Origin: Rhodovulum sp. ES.010
GTDB lineage: Bacteria > Pseudomonadota > Alphaproteobacteria > Rhodobacterales > Rhodobacteraceae
DNA: 64,000 nt
Assembly: GCF_900142935.1 (NCBI RefSeq)
Contig: NZ_FSRS01000001.1
Location: forward strand, 630,001 to 694,000
Direction of reading: 5' to 3'
A program made the position numbers and the translations under genes. A model generated the notes under the pieces. That model was not told the origin of the DNA. It searched no databases and worked only from the letters and a program-made list of their open reading frames with translations. Position 1 is the stretch's first letter; each line of letters begins with the position of its first letter. Positions 1-12,710 of the stretch are shown one piece after another.

Positions 1-1
1 T

Positions 2-2032
2 CCCGCCGCATTGCGCCGGGTCGCGGTGACACGTGGCCGACCCTTTGCGGCGGCGCTGGCGGCCGTGTTCGCAGATCCCGACCGGGCTGTGGCCGATTTA
101 CTGGGGGCGGCCCGGCGCGGCGAGACCGCGACCCATGTTCGGCCCGGCGCGGACGGCGCGATGCGGCTTCGGGTCGAACGCGCCGCCCCCGGGGTGTTCA
201 CCTGGCATCTCGACAGCGCCGGAACGATCGGCGGTGACAGCGCGCTGCCGATGCTGCGGCTCGATGCCCGTGACCGGGTTCTGGCGTTGAACGCGGCGGC
301 CCGGCATCTGCTTGGCGAAACGCCCGCCACTCTGGCCCAGTTGCGACAGCGTGCCGATGGCACCTGCTATGCCGACGGCGAGGAGATCGAGATCGATACC
401 GCCGACGGGCCGCAGCGGCGGCGGCTCATGACGATGCCAACCCGCGAAGGTCAGCGCGAGCTCTACCTTCTGCCGGCCGGACGCCGCGGACGCGCGCAGC
501 AGGACGCGCCGGACGGGCTTCTCGACGCGCTTCCCGTGGCGATCTTGCGGCTCGATACCGATGGCACCGTGCGGCTTTCGAACACCCGGGCGCGGCAACT
601 GCTCGACCATTCCGAGCAGGCCGGGATCAACCTCTGCGACCATCTCGACGGTCTCGGCCGCCCGGTGAGCGATTGGCTGGCCGAGGCGGCCGAGGGGCGC
701 ACCAGCAATGCCTCTGAGATACTGCGTGTCGTCCGGCCAGACCGGGAGCTTTTCGTGCAGGTGGCGCTGGCGCCCATGGAGGGCGGCGGACTGGTTGCGG
801 TGCTGCACGACGTCACCGAGATGAAGACGCTCGAGGCGCAGTTCACCCAGAGCCAGAAGATGCAGGCCATCGGCCAACTCGCCGGCGGCGTCGCGCATGA
901 TTTCAACAATCTGCTGACCGCGATCTCCGGCCATTGCGATCTTCTGATGCTGCGCCACGATACGGGCGATCCCGACTACGCCGATCTCGTCCAGATACAC
1001 CAGAACGCGAACCGTGCCGCATCATTGGTGGGTCAATTGCTGGCGTTTTCCCGCAAGCAGACGCTGAGCCCCGAGGTTCTGGACCTTCGCGACACCATGG
1101 GCGAGCTGGCGCATCTGCTCGACCGACTGGTCGGCGAGAAGGTGCGGTTGCGCATCCGACATGGCGAGAACCTGCCGGCGATCCGCGCCGACAAGCGCAA
1201 GCTCGAACAGGTCGTGATGAACCTCGTGGTGAACGCGCGCGACGCGATGCCGAGGGGCGGCGAGATCCGGCTGGAGACCGAGATTCTGGAGCTGGATAGT
1301 GACATGCGCCGCGACCGCGCCGCGGTGCCCGCGGGCACCTATGCGCTGGTCCGCGTCCGCGACGAGGGTGAGGGCATCCCGGGCGACAAGCTGCCCAAGA
1401 TATTCGAGCCGTTCTTCACCACCAAGCGGCCGGGCGAGGGCACGGGGCTTGGCCTGTCCACGGTCTATGGGATCGTCAAGCAGACCGGCGGGTTCATCTT
1501 CGTCGACAGCGAGGTAGGCGAGGGCAGCACCTTCACGCTCTACTTGCCGGCCTACCGGGGCGGTGCAGAGCAGGCGGCCGGCGAGAGTGAGACCGGAGAG
1601 GACGACCTGCCGGAGGGCGGCGTGGTGCTGTTGGTCGAGGACGAGGCACCGGTGCGCTCCTTCGCGGCGCGGGCGCTGGCGCTCGATGGCCATACCGTGC
1701 TGGAAGCCGAGACCGGCGAAGAGGCGCTCGACCTGTTGGCCGACGCGGCGATGCGGGTCGACGTCTTCGTCACCGATGTCGTGATGCCGGGGCTCGACGG
1801 GCCGAGTTGGGTTGCGCAAGCGCTCGAGGATCGCCCGGGCACCCGCGTGGTTTTCGTTTCCGGGTATGCCGAGGATAGTTTCGGGGAGATCCGCGGACGC
1901 ATCCCGCACTCGGTTTACCTGCCCAAGCCTTTCTCCCTTGCCGATCTGACGGCGACCGTTCAGCGCCAGTTGCGCTCCGCGCGCGCAGACCTCGGCGGCC
2001 ACGCCGATCCGGCGGCCGCGATGCTTTCGTAA
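2..2032 (+). CDS. cckA: Hybrid sensor histidine kinase CckA, 5' end missing
   Basis: This is the C-terminal 676 residues of a hybrid kinase whose reading frame is open to the window edge, so the start and any membrane helices lie upstream. Counting from the TTG at position 11, a PAS-like domain occupies about residues 165-275. The HisKA dimerisation box follows, with phospho-acceptor His296 in the motif GGVAHDFNNLL that is typical of CckA. An HATPase domain covers about 400-515, and a receiver domain at about 538-655 has phospho-acceptor Asp589 in VTDVVMPG. In alphaproteobacteria CckA phosphorylates ChpT and through it CtrA and CpdR, controlling cell cycle, motility and gene transfer agents. 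Proximity to recA and alaS fits Rhodobacterales synteny. The 3' end overlaps the convergent downstream gene by about 70 bases. Confidence 0.88.
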   Translation, partial: PAALRRVAVTRGRPFAAALAAVFADPDRAVADLLGAARRGETATHVRPGADGAMRLRVERAAPGVFTWHLDSAGTIGGDSALPMLRLDARDRVLALNAAARHLLGETPATLAQLRQRADGTCYADGEEIEIDTADGPQRRRLMTMPTREGQRELYLLPAGRRGRAQQDAPDGLLDALPVAILRLDTDGTVRLSNTRARQLLDHSEQAGINLCDHLDGLGRPVSDWLAEAAEGRTSNASEILRVVRPDRELFVQVALAPMEGGGLVAVLHDVTEMKTLEAQFTQSQKMQAIGQLAGGVAHDFNNLLTAISGHCDLLMLRHDTGDPDYADLVQIHQNANRAASLVGQLLAFSRKQTLSPEVLDLRDTMGELAHLLDRLVGEKVRLRIRHGENLPAIRADKRKLEQVVMNLVVNARDAMPRGGEIRLETEILELDSDMRRDRAAVPAGTYALVRVRDEGEGIPGDKLPKIFEPFFTTKRPGEGTGLGLSTVYGIVKQTGGFIFVDSEVGEGSTFTLYLPAYRGGAEQAAGESETGEDDLPEGGVVLLVEDEAPVRSFAARALALDGHTVLEAETGEEALDLLADAAMRVDVFVTDVVMPGLDGPSWVAQALEDRPGTRVVFVSGYAEDSFGEIRGRIPHSVYLPKPFSLADLTATVQRQLRSARADLGGHADPAAAMLS

Positions 2033-2607
2033 AGCGCGAAATCGGCGGCACGTTCGGCCCGGAGCCGCGTGCGGGTCGCGGGCGAAAGCGCCAACGGCAT
2101 CGCCGGGGATCGGTTGCGGCGAGGCAGGTCGATCCGGCGGCCGAGCCGGCTTTCCAGGAAGGCGACCAGGGCGCCCGGATTCTCATAGCGGAAGAGATGG
2201 TCGACCGGCGGCCCGCTGTCGCCGGGATCGAGGAACCGCGCCTGGCTGCCGAGATCGGCGTAGGCGGGCCGGTCCTCGGCCAGGTAGGCGCGCACGAAGG
2301 CATCGAAACTCACACTCCCGGTGCTGGCGGGCTGGCCGTTGAGAGCGGGCCGGCGGCGATAGCGATACCAGCTTCCCAGCCAGTCCTCGGGCGCGCGCAT
2401 TACCGCCACGATTTCGAGACCCGTGACGCCGGACGCTTCCAGCAGGGGCAGCAGGCGTCGGCGGAATCGCCGAAGCGGCATGTGCTTCAGCGCCGGCGGC
2501 GCCCGCAGAACCAAGCTCGCCTGCGCGCCAAGCGCCGCGGCCCAGGCGCTGGTGCCGGTTTTCGGCACTGAAAGCAGAACAATCTTTTCCCTTGCGAACA
2601 ACAACAT
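1960..2607 (-). CDS. Sulfotransferase-like protein
   Basis: A protein of 215 residues starting MLLFAREKIVLLSVPKTGTS. The motif SVPKTGTSA near residues 13-21 resembles the 5'-phosphosulfate-binding loop of PAPS-dependent sulfotransferases. The later segment EIVAVMRAPEDWLGSWYRY resembles the 3'-phosphate-binding strand and helix (R-x-P-x-x-W). A homologous gene often sits between cckA and recA in Rhodobacterales, where it has sometimes been misnamed gamma-glutamyl kinase. The chosen ATG is the first that leaves the PKTG motif near the N terminus; an upstream ATG would add 51 basic residues reaching into the recA promoter. The substrate cannot be told from sequence. It is transcribed divergently from recA and converges on cckA. 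Confidence 0.6.
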   Translation of the reverse strand: MLLFAREKIVLLSVPKTGTSAWAAALGAQASLVLRAPPALKHMPLRRFRRRLLPLLEASGVTGLEIVAVMRAPEDWLGSWYRYRRRPALNGQPASTGSVSFDAFVRAYLAEDRPAYADLGSQARFLDPGDSGPPVDHLFRYENPGALVAFLESRLGRRIDLPRRNRSPAMPLALSPATRTRLRAERAADFALYESIAAAGSAWPPRSARAERNWR

Positions 2608-2700
2608 CTCTGGGCCCCGCCATGGTGCCGCGACCGTGCCAAACGCGCGTGAACGAATCCTTAACCGTTTCCGCGAATGCTGCGAATGCTTGAATTTAAC

Positions 2701-2729
2701 TTGAAATGTTCGCGGTTTGATCTCATAAG
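2701..2729 (+). promoter_or_regulatory. Predicted sigma-70 promoter of recA
   Basis: TTGAAA at 2701-2706 and CATAAG at 2724-2729 are separated by 17 bases, a good match to a housekeeping promoter. They lie about 70 bases upstream of the recA start. A LexA-box-like element fills the spacer, as expected for an SOS-repressed promoter. The assignment is by pattern only. Confidence 0.6.
2708..2722 (+). promoter_or_regulatory. LexA-box-like element in the recA promoter spacer
   Basis: GTTC-N7-GATC differs by one base from the alphaproteobacterial LexA direct repeat GTTC-N7-GTTC. It lies exactly between the predicted -35 and -10 hexamers, so LexA bound here would block RNA polymerase. Confidence 0.5.
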
Positions 2730-2733
2730 TGAG

Positions 2734-2748
2734 GAACAAGAGGCGAAC
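2734..2748 (-). promoter_or_regulatory. LexA (SOS) box of recA
   Basis: GAAC-AAGAGGC-GAAC reads GTTC-N7-GTTC on the minus strand, a perfect match to the LexA operator known from Rhodobacter and other alphaproteobacteria. It sits just downstream of the predicted -10 element and 50 bases before the recA start codon, so it would cover the transcription start. Confidence 0.75.
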
Positions 2749-2798
2749 AAATGCGGACATTGCCGCGGGCCCCCGGGTGTGGAATAAGGATGGAAAAT

Positions 2799-3875
<1,077 letters not shown>

Positions 3876-3906
3876 GGCCGCCCGTCACGAGTGTCGGCCG
3901 GAATGC

Positions 3907-3935
3907 AAAACGGGCGCGGGTTTCCCCGCGCCCGT
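3907..3935 (-). terminator. Intrinsic terminator between recA and the PRC-barrel gene
   Basis: A perfect 11-bp stem (3910-3920 with 3925-3935) closes a 4-base loop. On the minus strand it is followed by TTTT (3907-3910 read in reverse), so it fits best as the terminator of the minus-strand PRC-barrel gene. On the plus strand the hairpin has no U tract but may still help end recA transcripts. Confidence 0.65.
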
Positions 3936-3957
3936 GTCGCGTCCGATGGTCGTTCGG

Positions 3958-4428
3958 TTATTCCCAGAAGCCTTCGTCGATGTCTTCCATCGACTCCAGT
4001 TCTTCCTCGTTCAGGCGTGTGACCAGCGCATAGCGGTCGCCCTGCACGAGGTTGACGTCGGCCATCGAGATCAGGACGTGCTTGTCCGCGATGTCGAGAA
4101 AGCCGCCGACCTCGGCGACGACGCCGGACATCTGGCCGTTCTTCGACAGCACGACATCCTCGATCTCGCCGATCGAGTTCCAGTCGGCGCCGATCTCGTC
4201 ATGAGTTCCTTTCGTGTCCCAGCCTTCGTCATTGGCCTCGTTGAGGGTGTAGATCGTGCCCCCGGTGATATCCCTGGTGCGGACCAGGTCGCCCTGGTGC
4301 TCGGTCATGCCGGCGCTCGTCTGTTCCTGCGCGGTGCCCATGGCGTTTTCACTCGCGTTTTGGCTGTCCGCCAGCGCAACCGGCGCGGCGACGGCCAGGG
4401 CGAGGATGCTTGCGGTAAACGTTTTCAT
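3958..4428 (-). CDS. Exported PRC-barrel domain protein
   Basis: A 156-residue protein with a signal peptide (MKTFTASILALAVAAPVALA, cleavage likely near residue 20) and a low-complexity Asn/Gln/Glu-rich linker. A single PRC-barrel-like domain spans about residues 75-140 (IGEIEDVVLSKNGQMSGVVAEVGGFL). The domain is shared by the photosynthetic reaction centre H subunit and the ribosome factor RimM. In exported alphaproteobacterial proteins its role is largely unknown, with envelope or stress functions suggested. The mature protein is strongly acidic. It is divergent from alaS and ends at a strong hairpin shared with recA. The domain call is secure; the function is not known. Confidence 0.75.
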   Translation of the reverse strand: MKTFTASILALAVAAPVALADSQNASENAMGTAQEQTSAGMTEHQGDLVRTRDITGGTIYTLNEANDEGWDTKGTHDEIGADWNSIGEIEDVVLSKNGQMSGVVAEVGGFLDIADKHVLISMADVNLVQGDRYALVTRLNEEELESMEDIDEGFWE

Positions 4429-4590
4429 GGCTCGAAGCCTCCTTTTTCGTTTCGGTTCCTAGATGAGCAACGCGCGCGACCGCCCGACGTTCCAACGCGC
4501 CCCGTCCTTCGTTGACGGCGTGCGCGGCGTGGTGGACAGTGCCGACAAGCGGCGATACATCTCGGCAGCAAACCTGACCGGACCACGCCC

Positions 4591-7248
<2,658 letters not shown>

Positions 7249-7536
7249 ATGGCCGCACTCTGGATCGCGCATGTGACGGTGACCGACCCCGAAGCCTACG
7301 GTAAGTATGCGGAACTGGCCGGCCCCGCCATTGCCAAGCACGGGGGCACGTTCATCGCCCGCGGCGGTCGGTTCGTGCAACTCGAGGGCCGCGAGCGGCC
7401 GCGCAACGTGGTGGCGCGGTTTCCGTCCGTGGAGGCGGCGGTGGACTGCTACAACAGCCCCGAATACCAGGAGGCGCTGAGCCATGCCCGCGGCGCCTCG
7501 GAGCGGGAACTGATGGTGGTGGAAACCTCCGAGTGA
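7249..7536 (+). CDS. DUF1330 family protein
   Basis: A 95-residue protein whose start codon follows the alaS stop codon directly. The pattern WIAHVTVTDPEAYGKYAELAGPA near the N terminus and the FPSVEAAVDCYNSPEYQEAL stretch near residues 63-82 are characteristic of DUF1330, a small dimeric alpha/beta-barrel family related to ABM-type monooxygenases. No catalytic role is established for the family. The tight spacing suggests translational coupling to alaS, but no functional link to tRNA charging is known. The next gene is convergent, 16 bases downstream. Confidence 0.85.
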   Translation: MAALWIAHVTVTDPEAYGKYAELAGPAIAKHGGTFIARGGRFVQLEGRERPRNVVARFPSVEAAVDCYNSPEYQEALSHARGASERELMVVETSE

Positions 7537-7552
7537 GGCCCCGCCGGGTGGC

Positions 7553-8242
7553 TCAATAGGGATCGACCCGCAGCGTTCGCACGCCGCGAACCAGGTCGCC
7601 CACGAAGGCGCAGCCGTTTCCGGGCTGGCTGAAGTGGAGCCATACGGCCTGCGCGAAATGGTCTGGCGCCGCAGCCAGCATGAAATCGTTGAGACGCCTT
7701 GGATCGGCAGGATCGGTGATCCGGTGGCTCTCCAGGATCGCCCTTCGGTCCGCCGGGTTGAGAGTGTCGATCTGCAACGCGTAAGCGATGTATTCGTGTT
7801 CCGTGAGGCACGGCTGCCTTTGGCAATCGGACTGGTCGAGGAAGGCATGGACCAGTTCGTGAACGATCAGGCTGTCGAACAGGGCCTCCGGTGCGATGCG
7901 CCGCCGGATACTGTCAGGCCCGAGCACGTCGGGTAGTGCCGCCGGGTCCGTTGCGGCGGTGCGCTCGTCGCGGCAGTCATATTGCGCGATGCAGCCGGCA
8001 TTCGGGTGGGTGATCTTGGGCACCACGTCGATTGCGAGCGCGCGCACTTGCCGCAAGTGACAGGCGGCCAATGCGGGGCGGACGCGGGCGACGGTTTCAC
8101 AGACCCGGAATGCAAGTTCGTCCGATGCGGCCACGACCGAGATCAGCGGATCGCCGGGACAGGCCATCGGGTCGGACCGGGAGACTCCAGGGAGAAGCGC
8201 GGCCGCGATGAACAGTCCGATAGCAGGTCCCGCGGCGCTCAT
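7553..8242 (-). CDS. Secreted protein with HExxH metallopeptidase-like motif
   Basis: A 229-residue protein with an N-terminal hydrophobic signal segment (about residues 5-21) and eight cysteines in the mature part, suggesting an exported, disulfide-bonded protein. HELVHAFLDQSDC at residues 128-140 contains the zinc-metallopeptidase pattern HExxH, and a Glu in TEHEYIAYALQ downstream could be the third ligand. Proteins of this kind are found across Rhodobacterales as uncharacterised secreted proteins. I do not recognise a named peptidase family, and activity is inferred only from the motif. It converges on the DUF1330 gene; typA upstream runs in the same direction. Confidence 0.6.
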   Translation of the reverse strand: MSAAGPAIGLFIAAALLPGVSRSDPMACPGDPLISVVAASDELAFRVCETVARVRPALAACHLRQVRALAIDVVPKITHPNAGCIAQYDCRDERTAATDPAALPDVLGPDSIRRRIAPEALFDSLIVHELVHAFLDQSDCQRQPCLTEHEYIAYALQIDTLNPADRRAILESHRITDPADPRRLNDFMLAAAPDHFAQAVWLHFSQPGNGCAFVGDLVRGVRTLRVDPY

Positions 8243-8310
8243 TTCCCCCTCCCGCGCTCACCGGCATCCGCCAAGACTAGGCAGGGTCAAGGGCGGGTGT
8301 CCAGTCCGGG

Positions 8311-10131
8311 CTATCCGGCGGCGCGGGCCTGACGCTTGCGTTCGTGGGGATCGAGGAAGCGTTTGCGCAGACGGATCGCGGCGGGTGTCACCTCCACCAG
8401 TTCGTCGTCGTCGATATAGGCAATGGCCTCTTCCAGGTTCATCTTGACGGGCGGTGTCAGCACCACCGCGTCGTCCTTGCCGGCGGCGCGGACGTTGGTC
8501 AGCTTCTTGCCCTTGAGCGGGTTCACTTCAAGATCGTTCTCGCGCGAATGCTCGCCGATGATCATGCCCTGGTAGACCGGTTCTTGTGCCCCGATGAAGA
8601 GTCGCCCGCGCTCCTCGAGGTTGAACAGCGCATAGGCCACCGAGGTGCCGTTCTCCATCGAGATCAGCACGCCCGCGCGCCGGCCCGGGATCGGCCCCTT
8701 CCAGGGTGACCAGCCGTGGAAGACGCGGTTCAGCACGCCGGTGCCGCGGGTGTCGGTCAGGAACTCGCCGTGATAGCCGATCAGCCCGCGGGAGGGGACG
8801 TGGGCGACGATCCGGGTCTTGCCGGTGCCCGCCGGGCGCATCTCGACCATCTCGCCGCGGCGGGGGCCGGTCAGTTTCTCGATGACCACGCCGGAATAGT
8901 CGTCGTCGACATCGACGGTGACCTCCTCGACCGGTTCCAGCCGCTGTCCGTCCTCGTCGCGGGTCAGCACCTGCGGGCGCGAGATCGACAGCTCGAACCC
9001 TTCGCGCCGCATGTTCTCGATCAGGACGCCCATCTGCAATTCGCCGCGGCCCGCAACCTCGAATGCCTCGCCGCCGGGCGTGTCGGTGACCCGGATCGCG
9101 ACGTTGGACTCGGCCTCCTTCATCAGCCGTTCGCGGATCACGCGCGACTGCACCTTCTTGCCCTCGCGCCCGGCCATCGGGCTGTCGTTGATGCCGAAGG
9201 TGACGGAAATGGTCGGCGGGTCGATTGGTTGGGCGGGCAGGGGCTCGGCCACCGAGGGCGCGCAAAGCGTATCGGCCACAGTGGCCTTGGACATGCCCGC
9301 CAGGGTCACGATATCGCCCGCCTCGCCGGTCTCGATGGCCTGTTGCGACAGCCCGCGGAATGCCAGAACCTTCGAGACGCGGAAGCTTTCCAGCGCGTCG
9401 CCGGTGCGCGACAGCGCCTTGACGGTGTCGCCGGGGGCGACGCGGCCGGACTCGATGCGGCCTGTCAGGATGCGGCCCAGGAACGGGTCGGCCGAGAGTG
9501 TGGTGGCCAGCATGCGGAACGGCTTCTCGACCTGCGCAAGCTGCTTCGGCGGGGGCACGTGATCCAGGATCAGGTCGAACAGCGCATGCAGGTCCTTGCG
9601 TGGACCGTCCAGCGTGGCATCCGCCCAGCCCGACCGCCCCGAGGCATACATGTGCGGAAAGTCCAGCTGTTCCTCGCTGGCCCCGAGCCCCACGAACAGG
9701 TCGAACACCTCGTCCAGTGCGCGGTCAGGCTCGGCATCGGGCTTGTCGACCTTGTTCAGCACCACGATCGGGCGTAATCCCAGCGCCAGCGCCTTCGAGG
9801 TGACAAACTTGGTCTGCGGCATCGGGCCTTCGGCCGCGTCCACCAGCAGCAGCACGCCGTCGACCATGCTGAGGATGCGCTCGACTTCGCCGCCGAAATC
9901 CGCGTGGCCGGGTGTGTCGACGATGTTCACCCGGTGCCCGTCCCATTCCACGGAGGTCGCCTTGGCCAGGATCGTGATGCCGCGCTCGCGCTCCAGGTCG
10001 TTGCTGTCCATTGCACGTTCCGCCACCGACTGGTTCTCGCGGAAGGCGCCGGACTGACGCAAGAGCTGGTCGACGAGCGTGGTCTTGCCGTGGTCGACAT
10101 GGGCGATGATGGCGATGTTGCGCAGGTCCAT
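8311..10131 (-). CDS. typA: Ribosome-associated GTPase TypA/BipA
   Basis: TypA/BipA, 606 residues, is an EF-G-like translational GTPase that binds the ribosome and supports assembly and translation under stress or cold. G1 (AHVDHGKT, residues 10-17), G3 ([12 protein letters not shown]) and G4 (NKVD) motifs are intact. They are followed by the domain II barrel and the C-terminal domains, including the typical [24 protein letters not shown] region. Length is that of the family. The start ATG at 10131 gives the canonical [16 protein letters not shown]. It is preceded on the same strand by the SMR transporter gene. Confidence 0.97.
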   Translation of the reverse strand: MDLRNIAIIAHVDHGKTTLVDQLLRQSGAFRENQSVAERAMDSNDLERERGITILAKATSVEWDGHRVNIVDTPGHADFGGEVERILSMVDGVLLLVDAAEGPMPQTKFVTSKALALGLRPIVVLNKVDKPDAEPDRALDEVFDLFVGLGASEEQLDFPHMYASGRSGWADATLDGPRKDLHALFDLILDHVPPPKQLAQVEKPFRMLATTLSADPFLGRILTGRIESGRVAPGDTVKALSRTGDALESFRVSKVLAFRGLSQQAIETGEAGDIVTLAGMSKATVADTLCAPSVAEPLPAQPIDPPTISVTFGINDSPMAGREGKKVQSRVIRERLMKEAESNVAIRVTDTPGGEAFEVAGRGELQMGVLIENMRREGFELSISRPQVLTRDEDGQRLEPVEEVTVDVDDDYSGVVIEKLTGPRRGEMVEMRPAGTGKTRIVAHVPSRGLIGYHGEFLTDTRGTGVLNRVFHGWSPWKGPIPGRRAGVLISMENGTSVAYALFNLEERGRLFIGAQEPVYQGMIIGEHSRENDLEVNPLKGKKLTNVRAAGKDDAVVLTPPVKMNLEEAIAYIDDDELVEVTPAAIRLRKRFLDPHERKRQARAAG

Positions 10132-10209
10132 GGGTGCATTCCTCGGGGAGTTGCCGCGGCCATATCCCGGCGCGCGCGAAAAGGCGAGCGAAAAAGCGCC
10201 GCCGGTGCG

Positions 10210-10545
10210 TCAGTGTGGTGCGGTCGAGGAAAACAGGTGGATCACCAGGATCCCGAGGATGATCAGCCCCATGCCGAGGAGCGCCGCCAAGTCGATCTTC
10301 TGCTCGAAGACCCACCAGCCGATGGCCGCGATGAAGACGATGCCGAGCCCCGACCAGATCGCGTAGGCCACGCCCACCGGGATCGTCTTGAGTGCAAGCG
10401 CGAGGAAATAGAAGGACAACCCGTAGGCCACGACCACGAGGACCGAGGGCACGAGCCGGGTGAACTGCTGGCTGGCCTGCAGCGCCGAGGTGCCGATGGT
10501 TTCGGTGAGGATGGCGAGGACGAGGAAGAGGTAGGGTTTCGGCAC
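10210..10545 (-). CDS. Small multidrug resistance (SMR/EmrE-type) transporter
   Basis: A 110-residue membrane protein with four predicted helices, the size and topology of EmrE/SugE-type transporters. The conserved membrane glutamate is present in helix 1 (AILTETIGTSAL, Glu15), as are the helix 3 pattern AYAIWSGLG and the WWVFEQKID loop. The family exports cationic compounds or guanidinium in exchange for protons as antiparallel dimers. The GTG at 10545 was chosen because AGGA lies 9 bases upstream and the protein then begins at helix 1. The substrate is unknown. Confidence 0.85.
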   Translation of the reverse strand: MPKPYLFLVLAILTETIGTSALQASQQFTRLVPSVLVVVAYGLSFYFLALALKTIPVGVAYAIWSGLGIVFIAAIGWWVFEQKIDLAALLGMGLIILGILVIHLFSSTAPH

Positions 10546-10642
10546 GGCGCACGATCCTGTCTTATGGAGGGCACAATCAAAGTCGAGACTTGCGCCCGTG
10601 CGCGCAAAGCACAAGCGCGGACGCCAGTTGGAAAGAGGGGTC

Positions 10643-11695
10643 ATGGGCCTGCAATCGCACAAGGTGGTCTTCACGGGCAAGGCCGGCACTTATTTCGGCA
10701 TCTGGATCGTCAATCTGCTGCTGACGATTCTCACCATCGGCATCTACTCGGCCTGGGCCAAGGTGCGGACCCAGCGCTATCTTTACCAGAACACCTCGAT
10801 CGATGGGCGGCCCTTCGACTACCACGCCACGGGGCTGCAGATCCTGATCGGACGCCTCATCGTAGTGGCGGGCTTCGTCGCCTTCTCGCTGCTTTCGGCG
10901 GTGCCGCTGCTGGGTGTGTTGCTTGGCGTGGGGCTGATCTTCTTGATCCCGTGGCTGTTCAACCGCAGCCTGACCTTCAACGCCCGCGTCACCAGCTTTT
11001 CGGGGCTGCGCTTCAATTTCGAGGGCGATTACTGGCGGGCGTTCCGCGTCTACATCCTCTACCCGTTCCTGTCGCTCTTCACGCTCTATCTCGCCTTTCC
11101 ATTCGTCGCCCGCGCGATCCGCGGCTACGTGGTGAGCGGCCACCGCTTCGGCACCGCGCGCTTCGCCTTCGAAAGCGGGATCGGCCCGTTCTACAAGGCG
11201 TTCCTGCTTGCCGGTGTGTGGGCGGTCGGCGTGGCGCTGGTCGCGCTTGCGATCCTGATTCCGATCATCGGCCCGGTCGAGCCGGGCGCTTTCGGTCCCG
11301 CGGCCGAACCGAGCCCCGCCAAGCTTCTGCCCGGCCTGATTCCGCTGATCATCCTGATCGTTGCGGTCCTGCCCGCGGGCTTCATCTACCAGGCGTTCAT
11401 CCGCAATGCGGTCTTTGCGGGCTCGACGCTGGAGGGCGGCCATGCCTTCGCCTCGGACATCGCGCCGCTCAGGCTGGTCTGGATCGGCGTGACCAATGCG
11501 CTCGCGGTGGTCGCCTCGCTGGGGCTCCTGCTCCCCTGGACGCGGATCCGCATGATTGCGTATCTCGCGGACCACACCCATATCGCTGTCAACGGCAGCC
11601 TCGACACCTTCACCGCCGCCGAGACGGAAAGGGTGGGGGCTATCGGGGATGCGTACGCGGATATCGAAGGGATTGATGTCGGACTTCCCGTTTGA
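10643..11695 (+). CDS. DUF898 (YjgN-type) membrane protein
   Basis: A 350-residue integral membrane protein with about six hydrophobic helices and the DUF898 signature near the N terminus (FTGKAGTYFGIWIVNLLLT, then YSAWAKVRTQRYLYQNT). The family is widespread in proteobacteria and has no proven function. The ATG at 10643 follows a clear GAGGGG ribosome site. The 3' end overlaps the start of the M48 peptidase gene by 20 bases. This DUF898-M48 pairing suggests that the peptidase acts on or with this membrane protein, but that is inference from neighbourhood only. Confidence 0.82.
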   Translation: MGLQSHKVVFTGKAGTYFGIWIVNLLLTILTIGIYSAWAKVRTQRYLYQNTSIDGRPFDYHATGLQILIGRLIVVAGFVAFSLLSAVPLLGVLLGVGLIFLIPWLFNRSLTFNARVTSFSGLRFNFEGDYWRAFRVYILYPFLSLFTLYLAFPFVARAIRGYVVSGHRFGTARFAFESGIGPFYKAFLLAGVWAVGVALVALAILIPIIGPVEPGAFGPAAEPSPAKLLPGLIPLIILIVAVLPAGFIYQAFIRNAVFAGSTLEGGHAFASDIAPLRLVWIGVTNALAVVASLGLLLPWTRIRMIAYLADHTHIAVNGSLDTFTAAETERVGAIGDAYADIEGIDVGLPV

Positions 11696-12707
11696 CGGCC
11701 TGCCCGGCGCGGCTTATGGCCCCGCGAGTTCGCGCCGCCACCGCGCAGCGCTGGTCGTGGAGGGCACGGGCCGTGCCCGCCTGATCGACGAGACCGGCGT
11801 TACGCTTTCCACGGGTGAGGCGCGCCGCGAGGCACGGATCGCGGGTGGCCCATCGCGCGTTGTCTTTCGCGATGGCTGGCAATTCGAAAGCCCCGATCAC
11901 GGCGCGCTAGACGCGGTGCTGGGCCCGGCGTGCGGCGACTGGCTGGTCAAGGCCGAGGACTGGCACCCAAGGCTCGTCGCAGTGGTCGCGGGTTGCCTGC
12001 TGGGCGTCTGGCTGATCTGGCGCTATGGGCTCGACCTGCTGGTGGCGGCCGCCATGGCGATGACTCCCCCGACGCTGGTCAGCGCGATCGATCGCGGCAA
12101 CCTCGCCGCGATGGACGGGACTCTGGCCGAGGCCACCAGCTTGCCGGCCGACCGCCAAGCCGAGATCAGGGCGATCTTCGCCGATCTCGTGGCCGCCGCG
12201 CCGCCCCCGCCTTATGGCGCCTACCGGCTGGAACTGCGTGACATCCCGCGGCTGGGTCCGAACGCGCTGGCCTTGCCCGGCGGCACGGTGGTTATGACCG
12301 ACGATTTCGCCGAGACCTTTTCCGGTGACGACATCATCGCCGCCGTTCTGGGCCATGAGATCGCCCATGTCGCCGAGCGCCATTCGCTACAGCAGATCTA
12401 CCGTGCGCTGTCGATCTACGTGTTGGTGGCGCTGATCGCGGGCGATGTCGGCCCCATTCTCGAGGATGTCCTTCTCGAGGGCAACGTCTTGATGTCATTG
12501 GCCTATTCACGGCATCACGAGTCGGAAGCCGACGCGGTGGGGGTCGAGATTGCGGCGCAGGCGGGCTACGATCCGGCGGCGCTGATCGCGTTCTTCGAGG
12601 CGCTCCAAGATCTCGCCGGACCGCAGGGCCCGGCCTGGCGGTCGACGTATCCCATCTTCGCGGACCGGGCGGGGGCGGTCGAGGAATTGCTGTCCGGGCG
12701 CGATTAG
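11676..12707 (+). CDS. M48 family zinc metallopeptidase
   Basis: A 343-residue protein with an N-terminal cytoplasmic-type segment, a hydrophobic helix around residues 105-125 and a C-terminal M48 peptidase domain. The zinc site GHEIAHVAERHS (HExxH at residues 227-231) and the third ligand region HESEADAVG are intact, so it should be active. Relatives (HtpX, BepA, LoiP) degrade damaged membrane or periplasmic proteins. It starts inside the end of the DUF898 gene (20-base overlap), so the two are translationally coupled. The convergent YitT gene begins 3 bases after its stop. Confidence 0.83.
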   Translation: MSDFPFDGLPGAAYGPASSRRHRAALVVEGTGRARLIDETGVTLSTGEARREARIAGGPSRVVFRDGWQFESPDHGALDAVLGPACGDWLVKAEDWHPRLVAVVAGCLLGVWLIWRYGLDLLVAAAMAMTPPTLVSAIDRGNLAAMDGTLAEATSLPADRQAEIRAIFADLVAAAPPPPYGAYRLELRDIPRLGPNALALPGGTVVMTDDFAETFSGDDIIAAVLGHEIAHVAERHSLQQIYRALSIYVLVALIAGDVGPILEDVLLEGNVLMSLAYSRHHESEADAVGVEIAAQAGYDPAALIAFFEALQDLAGPQGPAWRSTYPIFADRAGAVEELLSGRD

Positions 12708-12710
12708 GGC

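Noticed and set aside
98..1000. Long minus-strand open frames opposite cckA
   Set aside because: They mirror the plus-strand gene in a very GC-rich genome, lack conserved motifs and have atypical amino acid composition rich in Arg, His and Gln.
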